Below are positions 1 to 8,711 of a stretch of DNA of 27,207 nt, one piece after another. The DNA lies in contig CAZLEF010000095.1 in assembly GCA_964558465.1 (NCBI GenBank), forward strand, positions 1 to 27,207, in the 5' to 3' direction. A program made the position numbers and the translations under genes. Source of the DNA: JACJYC01 sp964558465. Lineage in GTDB: Bacteria; Bacteroidota; Bacteroidia; Chitinophagales; Saprospiraceae. A model generated the notes under the pieces. It did no database searches. It saw nothing but the letters and a program-made list of their open reading frames with translations, and was not told where the DNA came from. How positions within the stretch are numbered: the stretch's first letter is position 1; every line of letters begins with the position of its first letter.

Positions 1-54
1 AACCAATCGAACCAATCGAACCAATCGAACCAATCGAACCAATCGAACCAATCG
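1..54. repeat. 9-bp tandem repeat, six copies
   Basis: Six perfect head-to-tail copies of AACCAATCG fill positions 1-54. The array may continue beyond the left edge. It lies 11 bases past the stop codon of the choice-of-anchor L gene, which ends at 66 on the minus strand. The related 9-mer GAATCAATC occurs in the repeat at the right end of the window, so both may belong to one dispersed intergenic repeat class. No coding function is apparent. Confidence 0.9.
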
Positions 55-65
55 ATTCAATTCGT

Positions 66-2744
66 TCACCGCATCAACACCACCGAACCCTTAATGATGT
101 GGGCGTTCCCATCGGCCAGTTCCAACTCCATCCAGAAGGTGTAAACCCCCGCCTCTGCCGGCCGCCGGTTGACCATGCCGTCCCAGCCGCTGAAATCGCT
201 GTAGGGGTCGAGGTCAGTGGCGGCAAAAAGCAGGCCGCCCCAGCGGTCGAAAACCTGATAAGTTTTAATTATACGGATCAGTCCGGGAACAGGAAAGATG
301 CGAAACCGGTCGTTGAATTGATCTCCGTCCGGCGAAAATGCATTGGGGATGTAGATCGGCAGATCCCCGCTTTGCTCAATTCGAAGGCTCCGTTCTTCGG
401 TGCAACCGAAAATATCGCTCAGGTAGAGGGTATAAAGAGCTGCGGAAGGTCCGGTTAACACGGGTTGCAAACAGTTCGAACAGCTTAATCCTGCTTCGGG
501 CAGCCAACGAATGCTGGAAATCAGCGTTTCAGGAATATTCAAAACTACCGGCATTTGCAAACTTTCCCCCCAGCGAAGGCTTAACTGTCCGGGCATTTCA
601 ACCATACGTTCGTATTGGACCGGCATCCAGAAATCCTGGCTCAAGGTACAATCGTTTGCATCCCGGATAAAAATCGGGTATTGCCGGCCAGGGACCAGTT
701 GGTTGAAAAAATCTTCGCTTTGCCAGGGGCCATCCGGGGTCAACGCATACCGGTAGGGTGGGGCGCCGCCGGTCGGCTGGGGGTTAAAATTACCGGCGCC
801 CCGGACCATTTCACAATCGACCCGGATTTCCTTCAGAGCAGGCGGTTGGTCGATGGAAAATGTCCGGGCAACGGAACATCCCTGCGCATCGGAGACCGTG
901 AGCGAATAATCGCCGGCAGCCAGGTTATTGATTTGTAATCCGTTGCCGATATCCGGCGACCAATGGATCTGGAACGGAGGGGCTCCGCCTTGTAATATGA
1001 CCTCGATCTCTCCGTCCCGGAAGTCGAAACAAGTGGTGGGTCTTAATACGGCTTCTATCGACGGACCCAGGATCTCCACCCGGGCGACCCCTGAAAAAGC
1101 GCCTGTGCAGGCTGCGTCGCTTACGGATTCAATCTCGTATAATCCTCCCTGAACCGACGCTATAAAATAGGGTGAAGAATAAACAGGCGGCGTAAAGCGG
1201 GGCGTTCCTCCACCCACAGAATATTCCACCACCCAGGGTGGATGCCCGCTCAGTTCAAGCAACAAATGGGCGGTGTCGCCCGGGCAAATCCGGTAATCAC
1301 CGCTCAACCGTGCCAGGGGCGCCTCCGCTGCCACAACAGAAGTTTGGGCGGAGTTGGTCTGCATGCAGGCGTCCGTCACCGTCACGTGGTAAGTCATGGC
1401 CGGCTCGCCTGGCGCAAAAATGACGGAGTCGGTGGCGCCTGTCGACCATAAATAGGAAAATGGAGGAACGCCCCCGACAACTGACGGTTTTAATCGGGCA
1501 GCCTCCCCGGGGCAGGCTAAGCCTGTCGGGAGATCCACATGGATCGGCTCGGGATCAGAAATATACAAAAAAGAGGAATCACTGTAACAGGCGCAAGGTA
1601 TATCCAGCTCCAGACCAAGGTATTCGACCCCTTCCGGTAATCCGTCGTTGAACACTTCAACCGGAAGTCTGGCCGACATCTGACCTGCGGGAATGGTGAT
1701 CGTGCCGCCCAAGGATGCAAAATCCAAGCCTTCCTGCGCAGTACCGGAGGGCGATAATTGATAGGCCACAGTTAAAGGCAGTTGAATCGGGCTGTCGGAT
1801 GTCCGGTTAAACAGGAAGTACCCGTCCGGGCAACCTTCCCTGGTTTCCGGGCCCGCTGTCAGTTCAACCATATTGCCGATATTAAAACTCTCGGCCTCCA
1901 GAAATACCGCCGAATCGTAGTCTGCATCCCCCACATCGGCAACGACCATGCGCATATGGTAAGTATGGCAGGGCGCCAGCTTCAGCAACGCCGTAAAAAT
2001 AGTGGTAAAGCCGTCGTATTGGATCTGATCGTGGTAGGAGACTTGCAGTTCAGGCAAATTGCATTTTTCCCAGTCTACCTTGCGTTCATTCCGGACGTAC
2101 AGGTTCGAGTTGACGTAATGGTTGACGGAATTGATCGCGACAAACGATTCGGTCCCCGGTATCAGGGCCACATTCTCCCCTTTGTTGGAGAATGCTCCGT
2201 CGATGCCGGGCCCGCTGACAAAGAAACCAAAAACATCGTTGTATTGACTGCCTGCAAACTCGCAGTATTCTTCCGAGGCAAATACATACCGGAAGGTCAC
2301 GAAAGAATCCAGCGGGGTAAAATCAAATTCAAGCCCTACTGCGTCCTTCAACGGCCCCGTTGCCAGCAACAAAAGATCGGGGTCGTCGCCTGGTGCGTCG
2401 AAGTTCCCGCTCCGGTCGTTGCGGTTATTCGGCGGATGCGCGTTTTGGATCGGACCGGTTGAAAGAATAATACCGCTCTCCAACCCGATGGAGGCCATCC
2501 CGTTTTCAAAGAAACCAATGCCTCCGTTGGGGCCAATTGATTTGACGTTGTCGATATTATTGCAGACACCTTTGGCAAAGATATCCCCAACCAGGTCCTC
2601 CGGTGTAAATCCGCCTTCGGTCCGGATCCCATCCGGGGGAAGCGACCCCGCCGGCCCCATACCGGTATCCCGCCCTTCCGGAGTATAATGGATACCGGAA
2701 AAGTGCAATAGAGGTATGAATAATAACCAAAGGCGTTTTTTCAT
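66..2744 (-). CDS. Choice-of-anchor L domain protein with CHU_C-type T9SS sorting tail
   Basis: This encodes an 892-residue exported protein. It starts with a signal peptide (MKKRLWLLFIPLLHFSG). Residues about 43-290 match the choice-of-anchor L family of Bacteroidota surface proteins, including FRYVFASEEYCEF and the motif VVADVGDADYDSAVFLE. A Calx-beta-like segment follows at about 298-383, then Ig/PKD-like segments at about 400-470 and 475-560. An SprB-type repeat at about 563-632 contains GGAPPFQIHWS and GDYSLTVSDAQGC. The C-terminal ~95 residues are a gliding-motility-associated CHU_C domain (IPNAFSPDGDQFND, VFDRWGG, GWDG, GVYTF), which in known proteins directs secretion by the type IX system. 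The likely role is a cell-surface or secreted adhesin-like protein, but the ligand is unknown. The ATG at 2744 is chosen because it opens the signal peptide. No good promoter was seen upstream. It is transcribed divergently from the twelve-module protein. Confidence 0.93.
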   Translation of the reverse strand: MKKRLWLLFIPLLHFSGIHYTPEGRDTGMGPAGSLPPDGIRTEGGFTPEDLVGDIFAKGVCNNIDNVKSIGPNGGIGFFENGMASIGLESGIILSTGPIQNAHPPNNRNDRSGNFDAPGDDPDLLLLATGPLKDAVGLEFDFTPLDSFVTFRYVFASEEYCEFAGSQYNDVFGFFVSGPGIDGAFSNKGENVALIPGTESFVAINSVNHYVNSNLYVRNERKVDWEKCNLPELQVSYHDQIQYDGFTTIFTALLKLAPCHTYHMRMVVADVGDADYDSAVFLEAESFNIGNMVELTAGPETREGCPDGYFLFNRTSDSPIQLPLTVAYQLSPSGTAQEGLDFASLGGTITIPAGQMSARLPVEVFNDGLPEGVEYLGLELDIPCACYSDSSFLYISDPEPIHVDLPTGLACPGEAARLKPSVVGGVPPFSYLWSTGATDSVIFAPGEPAMTYHVTVTDACMQTNSAQTSVVAAEAPLARLSGDYRICPGDTAHLLLELSGHPPWVVEYSVGGGTPRFTPPVYSSPYFIASVQGGLYEIESVSDAACTGAFSGVARVEILGPSIEAVLRPTTCFDFRDGEIEVILQGGAPPFQIHWSPDIGNGLQINNLAAGDYSLTVSDAQGCSVARTFSIDQPPALKEIRVDCEMVRGAGNFNPQPTGGAPPYRYALTPDGPWQSEDFFNQLVPGRQYPIFIRDANDCTLSQDFWMPVQYERMVEMPGQLSLRWGESLQMPVVLNIPETLISSIRWLPEAGLSCSNCLQPVLTGPSAALYTLYLSDIFGCTEERSLRIEQSGDLPIYIPNAFSPDGDQFNDRFRIFPVPGLIRIIKTYQVFDRWGGLLFAATDLDPYSDFSGWDGMVNRRPAEAGVYTFWMELELADGNAHIIKGSVVLMR

Positions 2745-3041
2745 TGCGCTGGTAACAAAGTTGGGTCAAGCCAAAAAAAGATCACTCAAAAGCCGGTTAA
2801 CAGGGAAGGGGAACGATGCGATTAACCGGGCATTCTGGAACGGTGGGCAGATTGAACCGAATTCAGATGCCAAGTTAAAGGGTTTTTATGAAATTTTTTT
2901 AAAAAAATTATATTAAATATTTTTCTATAACAAAAAAACGATAACTTAGCAGCGGCTATCATAAATGGCAGACCTCATATTGCCGAAACCCTGTTCGTTT
3001 ATGCCTTTTGGCTTGTTTTTCAGGCCGGATCATACACGCTG

Positions 3042-3072
3042 TTGAATATTTGTCCTGATTTTTGTACATTTG
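3042..3072 (+). promoter_or_regulatory. Bacteroidota-type promoter for the twelve-module protein
   Basis: TTG at 3042-3044 is followed by a 20-base spacer and TACATTTG at 3065-3072. This matches the Bacteroidota sigma-ABfr consensus (TTG/TTTG near -33 and TAnnTTTG near -7). Transcription would start at about 3075, which leaves a leader of about 145 bases before the ATG at 3220. It also argues against a start codon at 3070, which would lie inside the promoter box. Confidence 0.6.
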
Positions 3073-3166
3073 CAGCATAAAATCAAAAGAGGCCGGCCGC
3101 AATTTCTACCCCTGGTCCGGTTTCCAAACCTTTCAGGAGCTTTTAGAGGTTTCTTTCAAAACTTTC

Positions 3167-3198
3167 CTTTAGCAGGCGCTAAAGCAAAGCTTTTTTTT
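3167..3198 (+). promoter_or_regulatory. Two overlapping leader hairpins, second followed by a T run
   Basis: A 7-bp stem CTTTAGC / GCTAAAG (3167-3173 with 3178-3184, loop AGGC) shares bases with a second stem AAAGC / GCTTT (3181-3185 with 3189-3193, loop AAA) that runs into a string of T. The two cannot form at once. The second is short but has the outline of an intrinsic terminator. It sits 22 bases before the ATG at 3220. An attenuator is possible, but both stems are small. Confidence 0.25.
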
Positions 3199-3219
3199 CA
3201 TCCAAAGTCCCATTATTCT

Positions 3220-6200
3220 ATGAAATCCAGGTTTTTAATTGCAAGTCTATTCCTATGGTTCAGCGTTGCCTCCGGGTTGTCTGGACAACTCTCGACCTTA
3301 TGCATCCAATCCGTCATCACCGTTGTCAGCGGAAATACCACGGTCAGTTGTGATGGAGACGGGACACTTGAGGTCATCAAATTTTCGACAACCAGGGTGC
3401 CCACTCCGCATGTATATGTGGTAACAGATCCCAACGGGAACATTGTCAAGGTGAGCACCAACAACACCATCAACTTTGCAGGATTGAACCAGGGCATTCT
3501 CCGGGTTTATGCCGTTTCCTACCTTGGGCAGCAACTTGCACAGGTAGGCGGTAATATTTTTACAGATCAACTGGGGTCGATCTGTTATGCCCTTTCTTCC
3601 AATTACATCGAGATCACCAACCTGCTCCCCGAAGCGGGCGATATTGCCCTTGCGCCCGACGGGAGCAAAGAGGCCGTTCTTTGCCTTGAACCCGCCGACC
3701 CCCAGCCGCTGCAGTTCACGGCTACCGGTCAAACCGGCAACTTCATTTACCTCATTACCGATGCAGACGGCAATATTATTGACCAGACCGCCAATCCTTC
3801 CTTCAATTTTACCGGTTTCGATATCGGCGCCTACAGGGTTTACGGCCTGGCTTATTTTGGAAACCTCATGGCAGCTCCGGGACAAAATATTTTTACATCC
3901 GATCTTTCCGACGGCTGTTTCAACACCACCGGATCCTTTATTGAAGTGGAGATTTTGTATCCGGACGGCGGCCAGTTGCGTTTCACAGGCAGCCAGGAGG
4001 AAACCGTGGTCATTTGCGATTCGCCGAATGATAATGCAGAACCGCTGATCACCTACAACACCGAGAATTCGGTTCCTGTCAATTTTGCCTATTTTCTGAC
4101 GGATGCCGCCGGTACCATCCTCGGCATGCTCGACGGCGCTCCCCTGAATGTGAATACCCAACTGCCTTATGGAGAATCCCGGATTTGGGGCCTTTCTTAT
4201 ATGGGCGACTTGTTATTGGAAGCCGGGGATAATGTCACCGATTTTCCGCCCAGCACCGATTGCGCCGACTTTAGCGATAATTACCTGACCATTATCCGTA
4301 CGCTCGTGGACGGTGGGGCCGTACAGTTTCAGGGCGGCGGCAATACAGCCGTTGTTTGTGGCGGCGATGACGACCCCGACCTGCTCTCCTTTATGCACCA
4401 AACAACGGCTGCCGGGGCCAGTTACGGATTTGTCGTCACCAACCTGGACGGCCGGATACTGGTGGTGATCCCAAACGGAGATGCCCTCGATTTCAATTTG
4501 GCCCAGGCCGGCATCTGCAGGGTCTGGGGGCTTTCCTATACAGGGGAGATCATTGCCCAGACCGGTGACGATGTCTTTACGACCGCCATTTCGGACGGCT
4601 GTTATGAGTTGTCTTTCAATTTTCTTGAGGTCAGGAAAGAGGCGGTGGAAGGCGGCACGGTCTCTACCGAATCTGGCGCTTCTCTGGTCTATTCCTGTCC
4701 CGGCGACGGAACCCCGGATATCATTCATTTTGACAGCACCGGCAATACCACGGGCGCTTATCTGTACCTCGTGACCGATGCCAATAATCATATCCTGACC
4801 GTCACCGACCAGGATCTGTTTGATTTTGAAGGCCTGCCTGCCGGGGCTGCCCACGTCTGGGGTCTGGCTTTTACCGGCGTCTTTACCGGAAGTGTCGGGC
4901 AAAACATTACCAACGCAGTTCTGAGTTCCGAATGTTTTGATCTGTCCGATAACCCGATCACCGTTGTCAGACAACAGCCGGACGGGGGCTCGATTTCCTC
5001 CGCCACCGGAGCAGATACGTACCATATTTGCCCCGACGACGGCATTGCGGATATCATCGGCTTTGCAGGGAACACCGCCTATGAAGGGCCTTATACCTAC
5101 CTCATTACAGATGACCAGAATGTGATCCTGACCTCGACCGATGCCGAACTCTTTGATTTTGACCAGATCCCGGCCGGGGTATGTCGCATCTGGGGCCTGG
5201 CCTATACGGGCAATCTCCTCTTTCAGGCCGGTCAGAACGCCGGCGAAGTATTGCTGAGCGATGATTGTTACGACCTGTCAGATAATTTTATCACGGTATT
5301 CCGCCAACAGCCCGACGGCGGGTTGGTCGCATTGGAAGACGGCTCGACGACGGCCTATATCTGTCCCGGCGACGGCCTGGAAGACCTGATCCCTTTTGCC
5401 AATTCCACCGTCTTTTCAGGGCCTTATGCTTTTCTGGTGACCGATGAAAATAACATCGTTGCGGGGATCGCAGCCGGCGCTGCTTTTGACTTCGAAACCA
5501 TTCCCACCGGGACTTACAGGGTCTGGGGTGTTGCCTATACCGGCAACCTGACGGTTTTGACCGGTCAGGACGCTGCAGCAACAGCGCTCAGCGACGATTG
5601 TTATGATCTTTCCGACAATTTCATCTCCGTGGTGAGGGTTACCCCTGAAGGCGGCCAGATCGTTTCACCTGAAGGCGATTCCATCTCGCTTTGCGTAGGC
5701 GATCATATCCCGGATGTGGTACATTTCGCTTCCAGCGGTGCGTCCAATTCTCCGTACGCTTTCCTGGTCACCGACGAAAACGGTTTCCTGATCAGTCCGC
5801 TCCTCCAGGATAGTTTTGATTTTGACAATGCTGTCGGCGGCGGGATCCGGATCTACGGCCTGGCTTATACGGGGGCCTTATCCTTTTTGCCGGGCGATCC
5901 GGTGGAGGAAGTGGTGGCAGCCAACCCGGAATGCCTGGACCTTTCGGATAACTATCTGGTGCTGAACCTTACCCGGGTAGACGGAAGTCTGATCTTCACG
6001 GAGACCGGGGAAAAAGAAGTGGTCTACGTTTGCGCGGTAGACGGCAACGACGATATTATTTCTTTCTTCAGCGGGACGCTGGCGACCGCAGGCGCCTATA
6101 ATTTTATCATCACCAGCGAAACCAACACGATTCTCGGGTTCATCAACGGCAATCAGCAAAACTTTGAAAATACCGGCCTCAAACGGCTCAGGGTCTGGGG

Positions 6201-7656
6201 TGTTTCCTACACCGGCGGCTTCGAAGCGGGCATAGGCGATAACATTGTGGAGTCGACCCTTTCCAGCGAATGTTATGCCCTTTCCAATAATTTCATCACC
6301 ATTGTCCGGGACCTGCCCGACGGCGGAAAGATCAGTACAATTGCCGGCGATACCTCGCTTCTGTTGTGCATCGGAGCGGTGGACGGCCAGTTGCCGATGG
6401 TGACCACGAGTGTTTCTCAATCGGGGTATGTTTACCTGGTGACCAATACGGCCAATCAGGTACTGGAAGTGGTTGGCAGCGATGTGATCGACTTCAATGC
6501 TTTTGAGCCGGGAGACTACCGCATTTGGGGGCTTTCCTACACAGGTGAACTGAATGCGGCGCCTGGAATCGTGATTGAAGAATCTTCCGTTCTTGCTTCC
6601 AGTTGTTTTGAATTGTCTGAGAATTTTGTTGAAGTGACCCGTTCCGCCCCGGTTGGCGGCGGTGTACTGAGTGGTCAGGACGGACAAACGACGTTTTACT
6701 TCTGTCCGGATGCCAATCTGGAAGAAGCCATCGTCATTCTTTCATCCGACAGCCAGGTAGAAGGGGATTCCTACACCTATGTGATCGCCAACGAAACCAA
6801 CCAGATCATCATTCCGGGCATCCTCGGCAATATCATTGACTTTGAACCGGCGGCGGATGGCATTTACCGCATTTACGGCATTTCCTATAACGGAACCTTC
6901 CTGGCCGGTTTCGGCGACAATGTGCTGACCGATCCGCTTTCCGACACCTGTTATGATCCTTCTGACAACTTCATCGAGGTGATCAAATTTTCTCCCAATG
7001 TCGATACCATAAAAACCGACCTGCTTGAAACGGAGGTTGTGTTTATTGCAGGCGACGGCGAACCTGATGTTTTTACATTTGTTGCACAGGGTATCACCCC
7101 GACGCCTTTTGCCTTTGTGGTGACGGATGAAAACAATACCACACTCGAAATTCTGGATGGAGATTTCAAAGATTTTGAGAATGGCGGCCCGGGGATCTTC
7201 AAAGTATGGTGCGTCAGCTATACCGGCAACCTGACCCTGGAGATCGGGGAAGACGTCACCTTCAAGGCGCTTTCCGACGAGTGTTTTGACCTTTCGGACA
7301 ATTTTGTTTCGGTGTTCGGCCTGGAATCGGCTGCCAAAAGTACAGTGGAGGAGATCCGGGTTAAATCAGCCCGACCGGCTTTTTCCGGCAGGGCAGCCGC
7401 AAACGAGCTTCAGATAGCGCCCAACCCGTCGAGCATCTCCGCAATGATCAGCTGGGAATGGCCGCTTGAGTACGGAAAAGGTACCATGCGCCTGGTGGAT
7501 CTGTCGGGAAGGATCGTAAATTCCTGGGAAGTGGAAATGACCAAAGGCTCAAATCTGTTTATGATGGATACTTCCGGATTGCCTTCGGGGTCATTCGTGT
7601 TGAGGATGGAAACCCCGGAGGGAATTTATATGAACCGGATTATTATTGCAAGATAA
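3220..7656 (+). CDS. Secreted protein of twelve ~112-residue modules with type A T9SS tail
   Basis: This encodes 1478 residues. A signal peptide (MKSRFLIASLFLWFSVASG) is followed by twelve imperfect modules at about 24-137, 138-248, 249-363, 364-476, 477-587, 588-698, 699-809, 810-920, 921-1033, 1034-1144, 1145-1259 and 1260-1371. A typical module runs DGG..., then Cys-x-x-D-G, then a strand like YLVTDENN, then RVWGLAYTGNL, then SDxCYDLSDNFITV. Eleven modules have a Cys in both the first and last motif, which suggests a disulfide in each; the twelfth differs. Residues about 1396-1478 form a type A T9SS sorting domain (IAPNPSS, VDLSGRIV, LPSGSFVLRM). The product is probably a long surface or secreted fibre-like protein. 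I do not recognise the module by name. The ATG at 3220 is chosen because it opens the signal peptide and lies downstream of the promoter; an in-frame TTG at 3070 would add 50 implausible residues. Confidence 0.92.
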   Translation: MKSRFLIASLFLWFSVASGLSGQLSTLCIQSVITVVSGNTTVSCDGDGTLEVIKFSTTRVPTPHVYVVTDPNGNIVKVSTNNTINFAGLNQGILRVYAVSYLGQQLAQVGGNIFTDQLGSICYALSSNYIEITNLLPEAGDIALAPDGSKEAVLCLEPADPQPLQFTATGQTGNFIYLITDADGNIIDQTANPSFNFTGFDIGAYRVYGLAYFGNLMAAPGQNIFTSDLSDGCFNTTGSFIEVEILYPDGGQLRFTGSQEETVVICDSPNDNAEPLITYNTENSVPVNFAYFLTDAAGTILGMLDGAPLNVNTQLPYGESRIWGLSYMGDLLLEAGDNVTDFPPSTDCADFSDNYLTIIRTLVDGGAVQFQGGGNTAVVCGGDDDPDLLSFMHQTTAAGASYGFVVTNLDGRILVVIPNGDALDFNLAQAGICRVWGLSYTGEIIAQTGDDVFTTAISDGCYELSFNFLEVRKEAVEGGTVSTESGASLVYSCPGDGTPDIIHFDSTGNTTGAYLYLVTDANNHILTVTDQDLFDFEGLPAGAAHVWGLAFTGVFTGSVGQNITNAVLSSECFDLSDNPITVVRQQPDGGSISSATGADTYHICPDDGIADIIGFAGNTAYEGPYTYLITDDQNVILTSTDAELFDFDQIPAGVCRIWGLAYTGNLLFQAGQNAGEVLLSDDCYDLSDNFITVFRQQPDGGLVALEDGSTTAYICPGDGLEDLIPFANSTVFSGPYAFLVTDENNIVAGIAAGAAFDFETIPTGTYRVWGVAYTGNLTVLTGQDAAATALSDDCYDLSDNFISVVRVTPEGGQIVSPEGDSISLCVGDHIPDVVHFASSGASNSPYAFLVTDENGFLISPLLQDSFDFDNAVGGGIRIYGLAYTGALSFLPGDPVEEVVAANPECLDLSDNYLVLNLTRVDGSLIFTETGEKEVVYVCAVDGNDDIISFFSGTLATAGAYNFIITSETNTILGFINGNQQNFENTGLKRLRVWGVSYTGGFEAGIGDNIVESTLSSECYALSNNFITIVRDLPDGGKISTIAGDTSLLLCIGAVDGQLPMVTTSVSQSGYVYLVTNTANQVLEVVGSDVIDFNAFEPGDYRIWGLSYTGELNAAPGIVIEESSVLASSCFELSENFVEVTRSAPVGGGVLSGQDGQTTFYFCPDANLEEAIVILSSDSQVEGDSYTYVIANETNQIIIPGILGNIIDFEPAADGIYRIYGISYNGTFLAGFGDNVLTDPLSDTCYDPSDNFIEVIKFSPNVDTIKTDLLETEVVFIAGDGEPDVFTFVAQGITPTPFAFVVTDENNTTLEILDGDFKDFENGGPGIFKVWCVSYTGNLTLEIGEDVTFKALSDECFDLSDNFVSVFGLESAAKSTVEEIRVKSARPAFSGRAAANELQIAPNPSSISAMISWEWPLEYGKGTMRLVDLSGRIVNSWEVEMTKGSNLFMMDTSGLPSGSFVLRMETPEGIYMNRIIIAR

Positions 7657-7667
7657 AGTTTCAGTCA

Positions 7668-7705
7668 GCAGTTGGCAGTTTTTGAAACCAAAAACTGCCA
7701 ACTGC
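7668..7705. terminator. Perfect 17-bp hairpin between convergent genes
   Basis: GCAGTTGGCAGTTTTTG (7668-7684) pairs perfectly with 7689-7705 around the loop AAAC. The hairpin starts 12 bases after the stop of the twelve-module gene and ends 19 bases before the stop of the convergent barrel gene. The outer stem is GC-containing and the inner stem is an A/T run, so it could stop transcription from both sides. The similar sequence CTGCCAAACTGC just after it suggests a repeat-derived origin. Confidence 0.65.
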
Positions 7706-7724
7706 CAAACTGCATACCGTTATT

Positions 7725-8216
7725 TTACCCGCCACCTATTACGTAACGGACGCCAAGGGTGCCGTACCCTCCGCCGAAACCATTGATATAGCCGCTGAAA
7801 AAGAAGGTAGGAATCCAATCTGCCGTAATGCTGACGGGCGCATTGGGAAATTTGTAATCCAATCCCAGGTACCCCTGCAATCCGAAGGTCGTATTGGATG
7901 AGTCGGTGTCAAAATCAAAATTCCAGAAATAAGCGGAAAGACCCCCGCCCCAGTACCACTGCAGGCCGTCTACGCCATTGATCGGCGCGTGTTTCTGGTA
8001 GGCGCCGCTCACAGAAAACCAACCATAACCCGACCAGCTGCGGAAACCAACGTAGGCTTCAATCGCAGAAGATTCGTTCAGGAAGGTCTTGTACGAGGCA
8101 GCAAGCGGGTAGCCCAAACGAGCTCCGATAGCGGATTTGTACAACTGGGCCTGGGCCGGGACGGCCATTGCCAGCAGTAAAGTCACAACAAAGGCTGGAA
8201 TAATAAGGTTCTTCAT
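7725..8216 (-). CDS. Small outer-membrane beta-barrel protein
   Basis: This encodes 163 residues. A signal peptide (MKNLIIPAFVVTLLLAMAVPAQAQ) precedes a compact protein of alternating hydrophobic and polar, aromatic- and glycine-rich strands, such as AIEAYVGFR, YWGGGLSAYFWNF, GLQGYLGLDYKF and YGTLGVRYVI. This pattern fits an outer-membrane barrel of about eight strands. The ATG at 8216 is preferred over an in-frame TTG two codons upstream. The layout resembles the small barrel at 26582-27073, but the two are not close copies. Its stop faces the end of the twelve-module gene across the hairpin at 7668-7705. Specific function is unknown. Confidence 0.85.
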   Translation of the reverse strand: MKNLIIPAFVVTLLLAMAVPAQAQLYKSAIGARLGYPLAASYKTFLNESSAIEAYVGFRSWSGYGWFSVSGAYQKHAPINGVDGLQWYWGGGLSAYFWNFDFDTDSSNTTFGLQGYLGLDYKFPNAPVSITADWIPTFFFSGYINGFGGGYGTLGVRYVIGGG

Positions 8217-8254
8217 GTTCAAAATGTGTTTACTGAATTAATTTGGTTTATGGA

Positions 8255-8692
8255 TTATTTTTCTTCATCAAGTTTTTTCATTAACGCCTCGGTTTCCTGC
8301 ATCATCTTTGTCCACTCCTTTCTCAGATCCTCTTTTTCTTTGGTCGTTAAACTATCCGTTTCAGTTTCGGAATTGACCTTTTCCTCCAGGGTCTTGCGCC
8401 GGCGTTCCAGTTCGAGCAGTTTGTCAACGGCGCCGCTGTCGTTGATATCCTCGGCCCGCTTTTTCATGGTTTTGAACAAACCGCCGATTTTCTCCAGGGC
8501 GTCATCGTATTTGCCCTGATCAAATTTTTCCTTTTCTGTTTTGAGCAGGGCAAACCCGGCCTTGCCCAGTTCGCCAACCTTGGAAAAGATTTCCTTGGAT
8601 TGTGCCTTTTCTTCGGTATTGCCGAAGAAATAGTTGTAAATCAGAATACCCACTAAAAGCAAAAGTCCGATTTTGATAATCCCGCGGATCAT
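8255..8692 (-). CDS. Membrane-anchored coiled-coil protein, function unknown
   Basis: This encodes 145 residues. One N-terminal membrane segment (about residues 5-22, IIKIGLLLLVGILIYNYFF) is followed by a highly charged, mostly helical domain rich in Lys and Glu (for example LLELERRRKTLEEKV and KEDLRKEWTKMMQETEALMKKLDEEK across the C-terminal half). The domain is predicted to be coiled-coil. With so short an N-terminus before the membrane span, the helical part is probably periplasmic, though topology is not certain. I recognise no family. It has its own well-formed promoter at 8712-8743, which overlaps the end of the preceding gene, so it can be expressed separately from it. Confidence 0.8.
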   Translation of the reverse strand: MIRGIIKIGLLLLVGILIYNYFFGNTEEKAQSKEIFSKVGELGKAGFALLKTEKEKFDQGKYDDALEKIGGLFKTMKKRAEDINDSGAVDKLLELERRRKTLEEKVNSETETDSLTTKEKEDLRKEWTKMMQETEALMKKLDEEK

Positions 8693-8711
8693 AGTACGAT
8701 TGATTTTTTGA

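Larger units (their letters stand above)
2745..3219. other. 475-bp spacer between divergent T9SS cargo genes
   Basis: I see no convincing gene here. A very AT-rich stretch lies at about 2888-2935. The plus-strand promoter (3042-3072) and a transcribed leader with two hairpins (3167-3198) lie in the right part. No TAnnTTTG box was found for the minus-strand gene starting at 2744, so its promoter remains unidentified. Confidence 0.6.

Noticed and set aside
3181..3198. A confident intrinsic terminator inside the leader
   Set aside because: The stem is only 5 bp with three A/T pairs; kept as a low-confidence regulatory element instead.
3070..3219. Upstream TTG start giving a 50-residue extension of the twelve-module protein
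   Set aside because: It would lie inside the predicted -7 promoter box and place a basic, non-signal stretch before a clear signal peptide at 3220.
3298..4161. Minus-strand 287-codon open frame
   Set aside because: It is fully antisense to the repeat protein, lacks a recognisable domain, and similar frames recur opposite other modules as an effect of codon bias.
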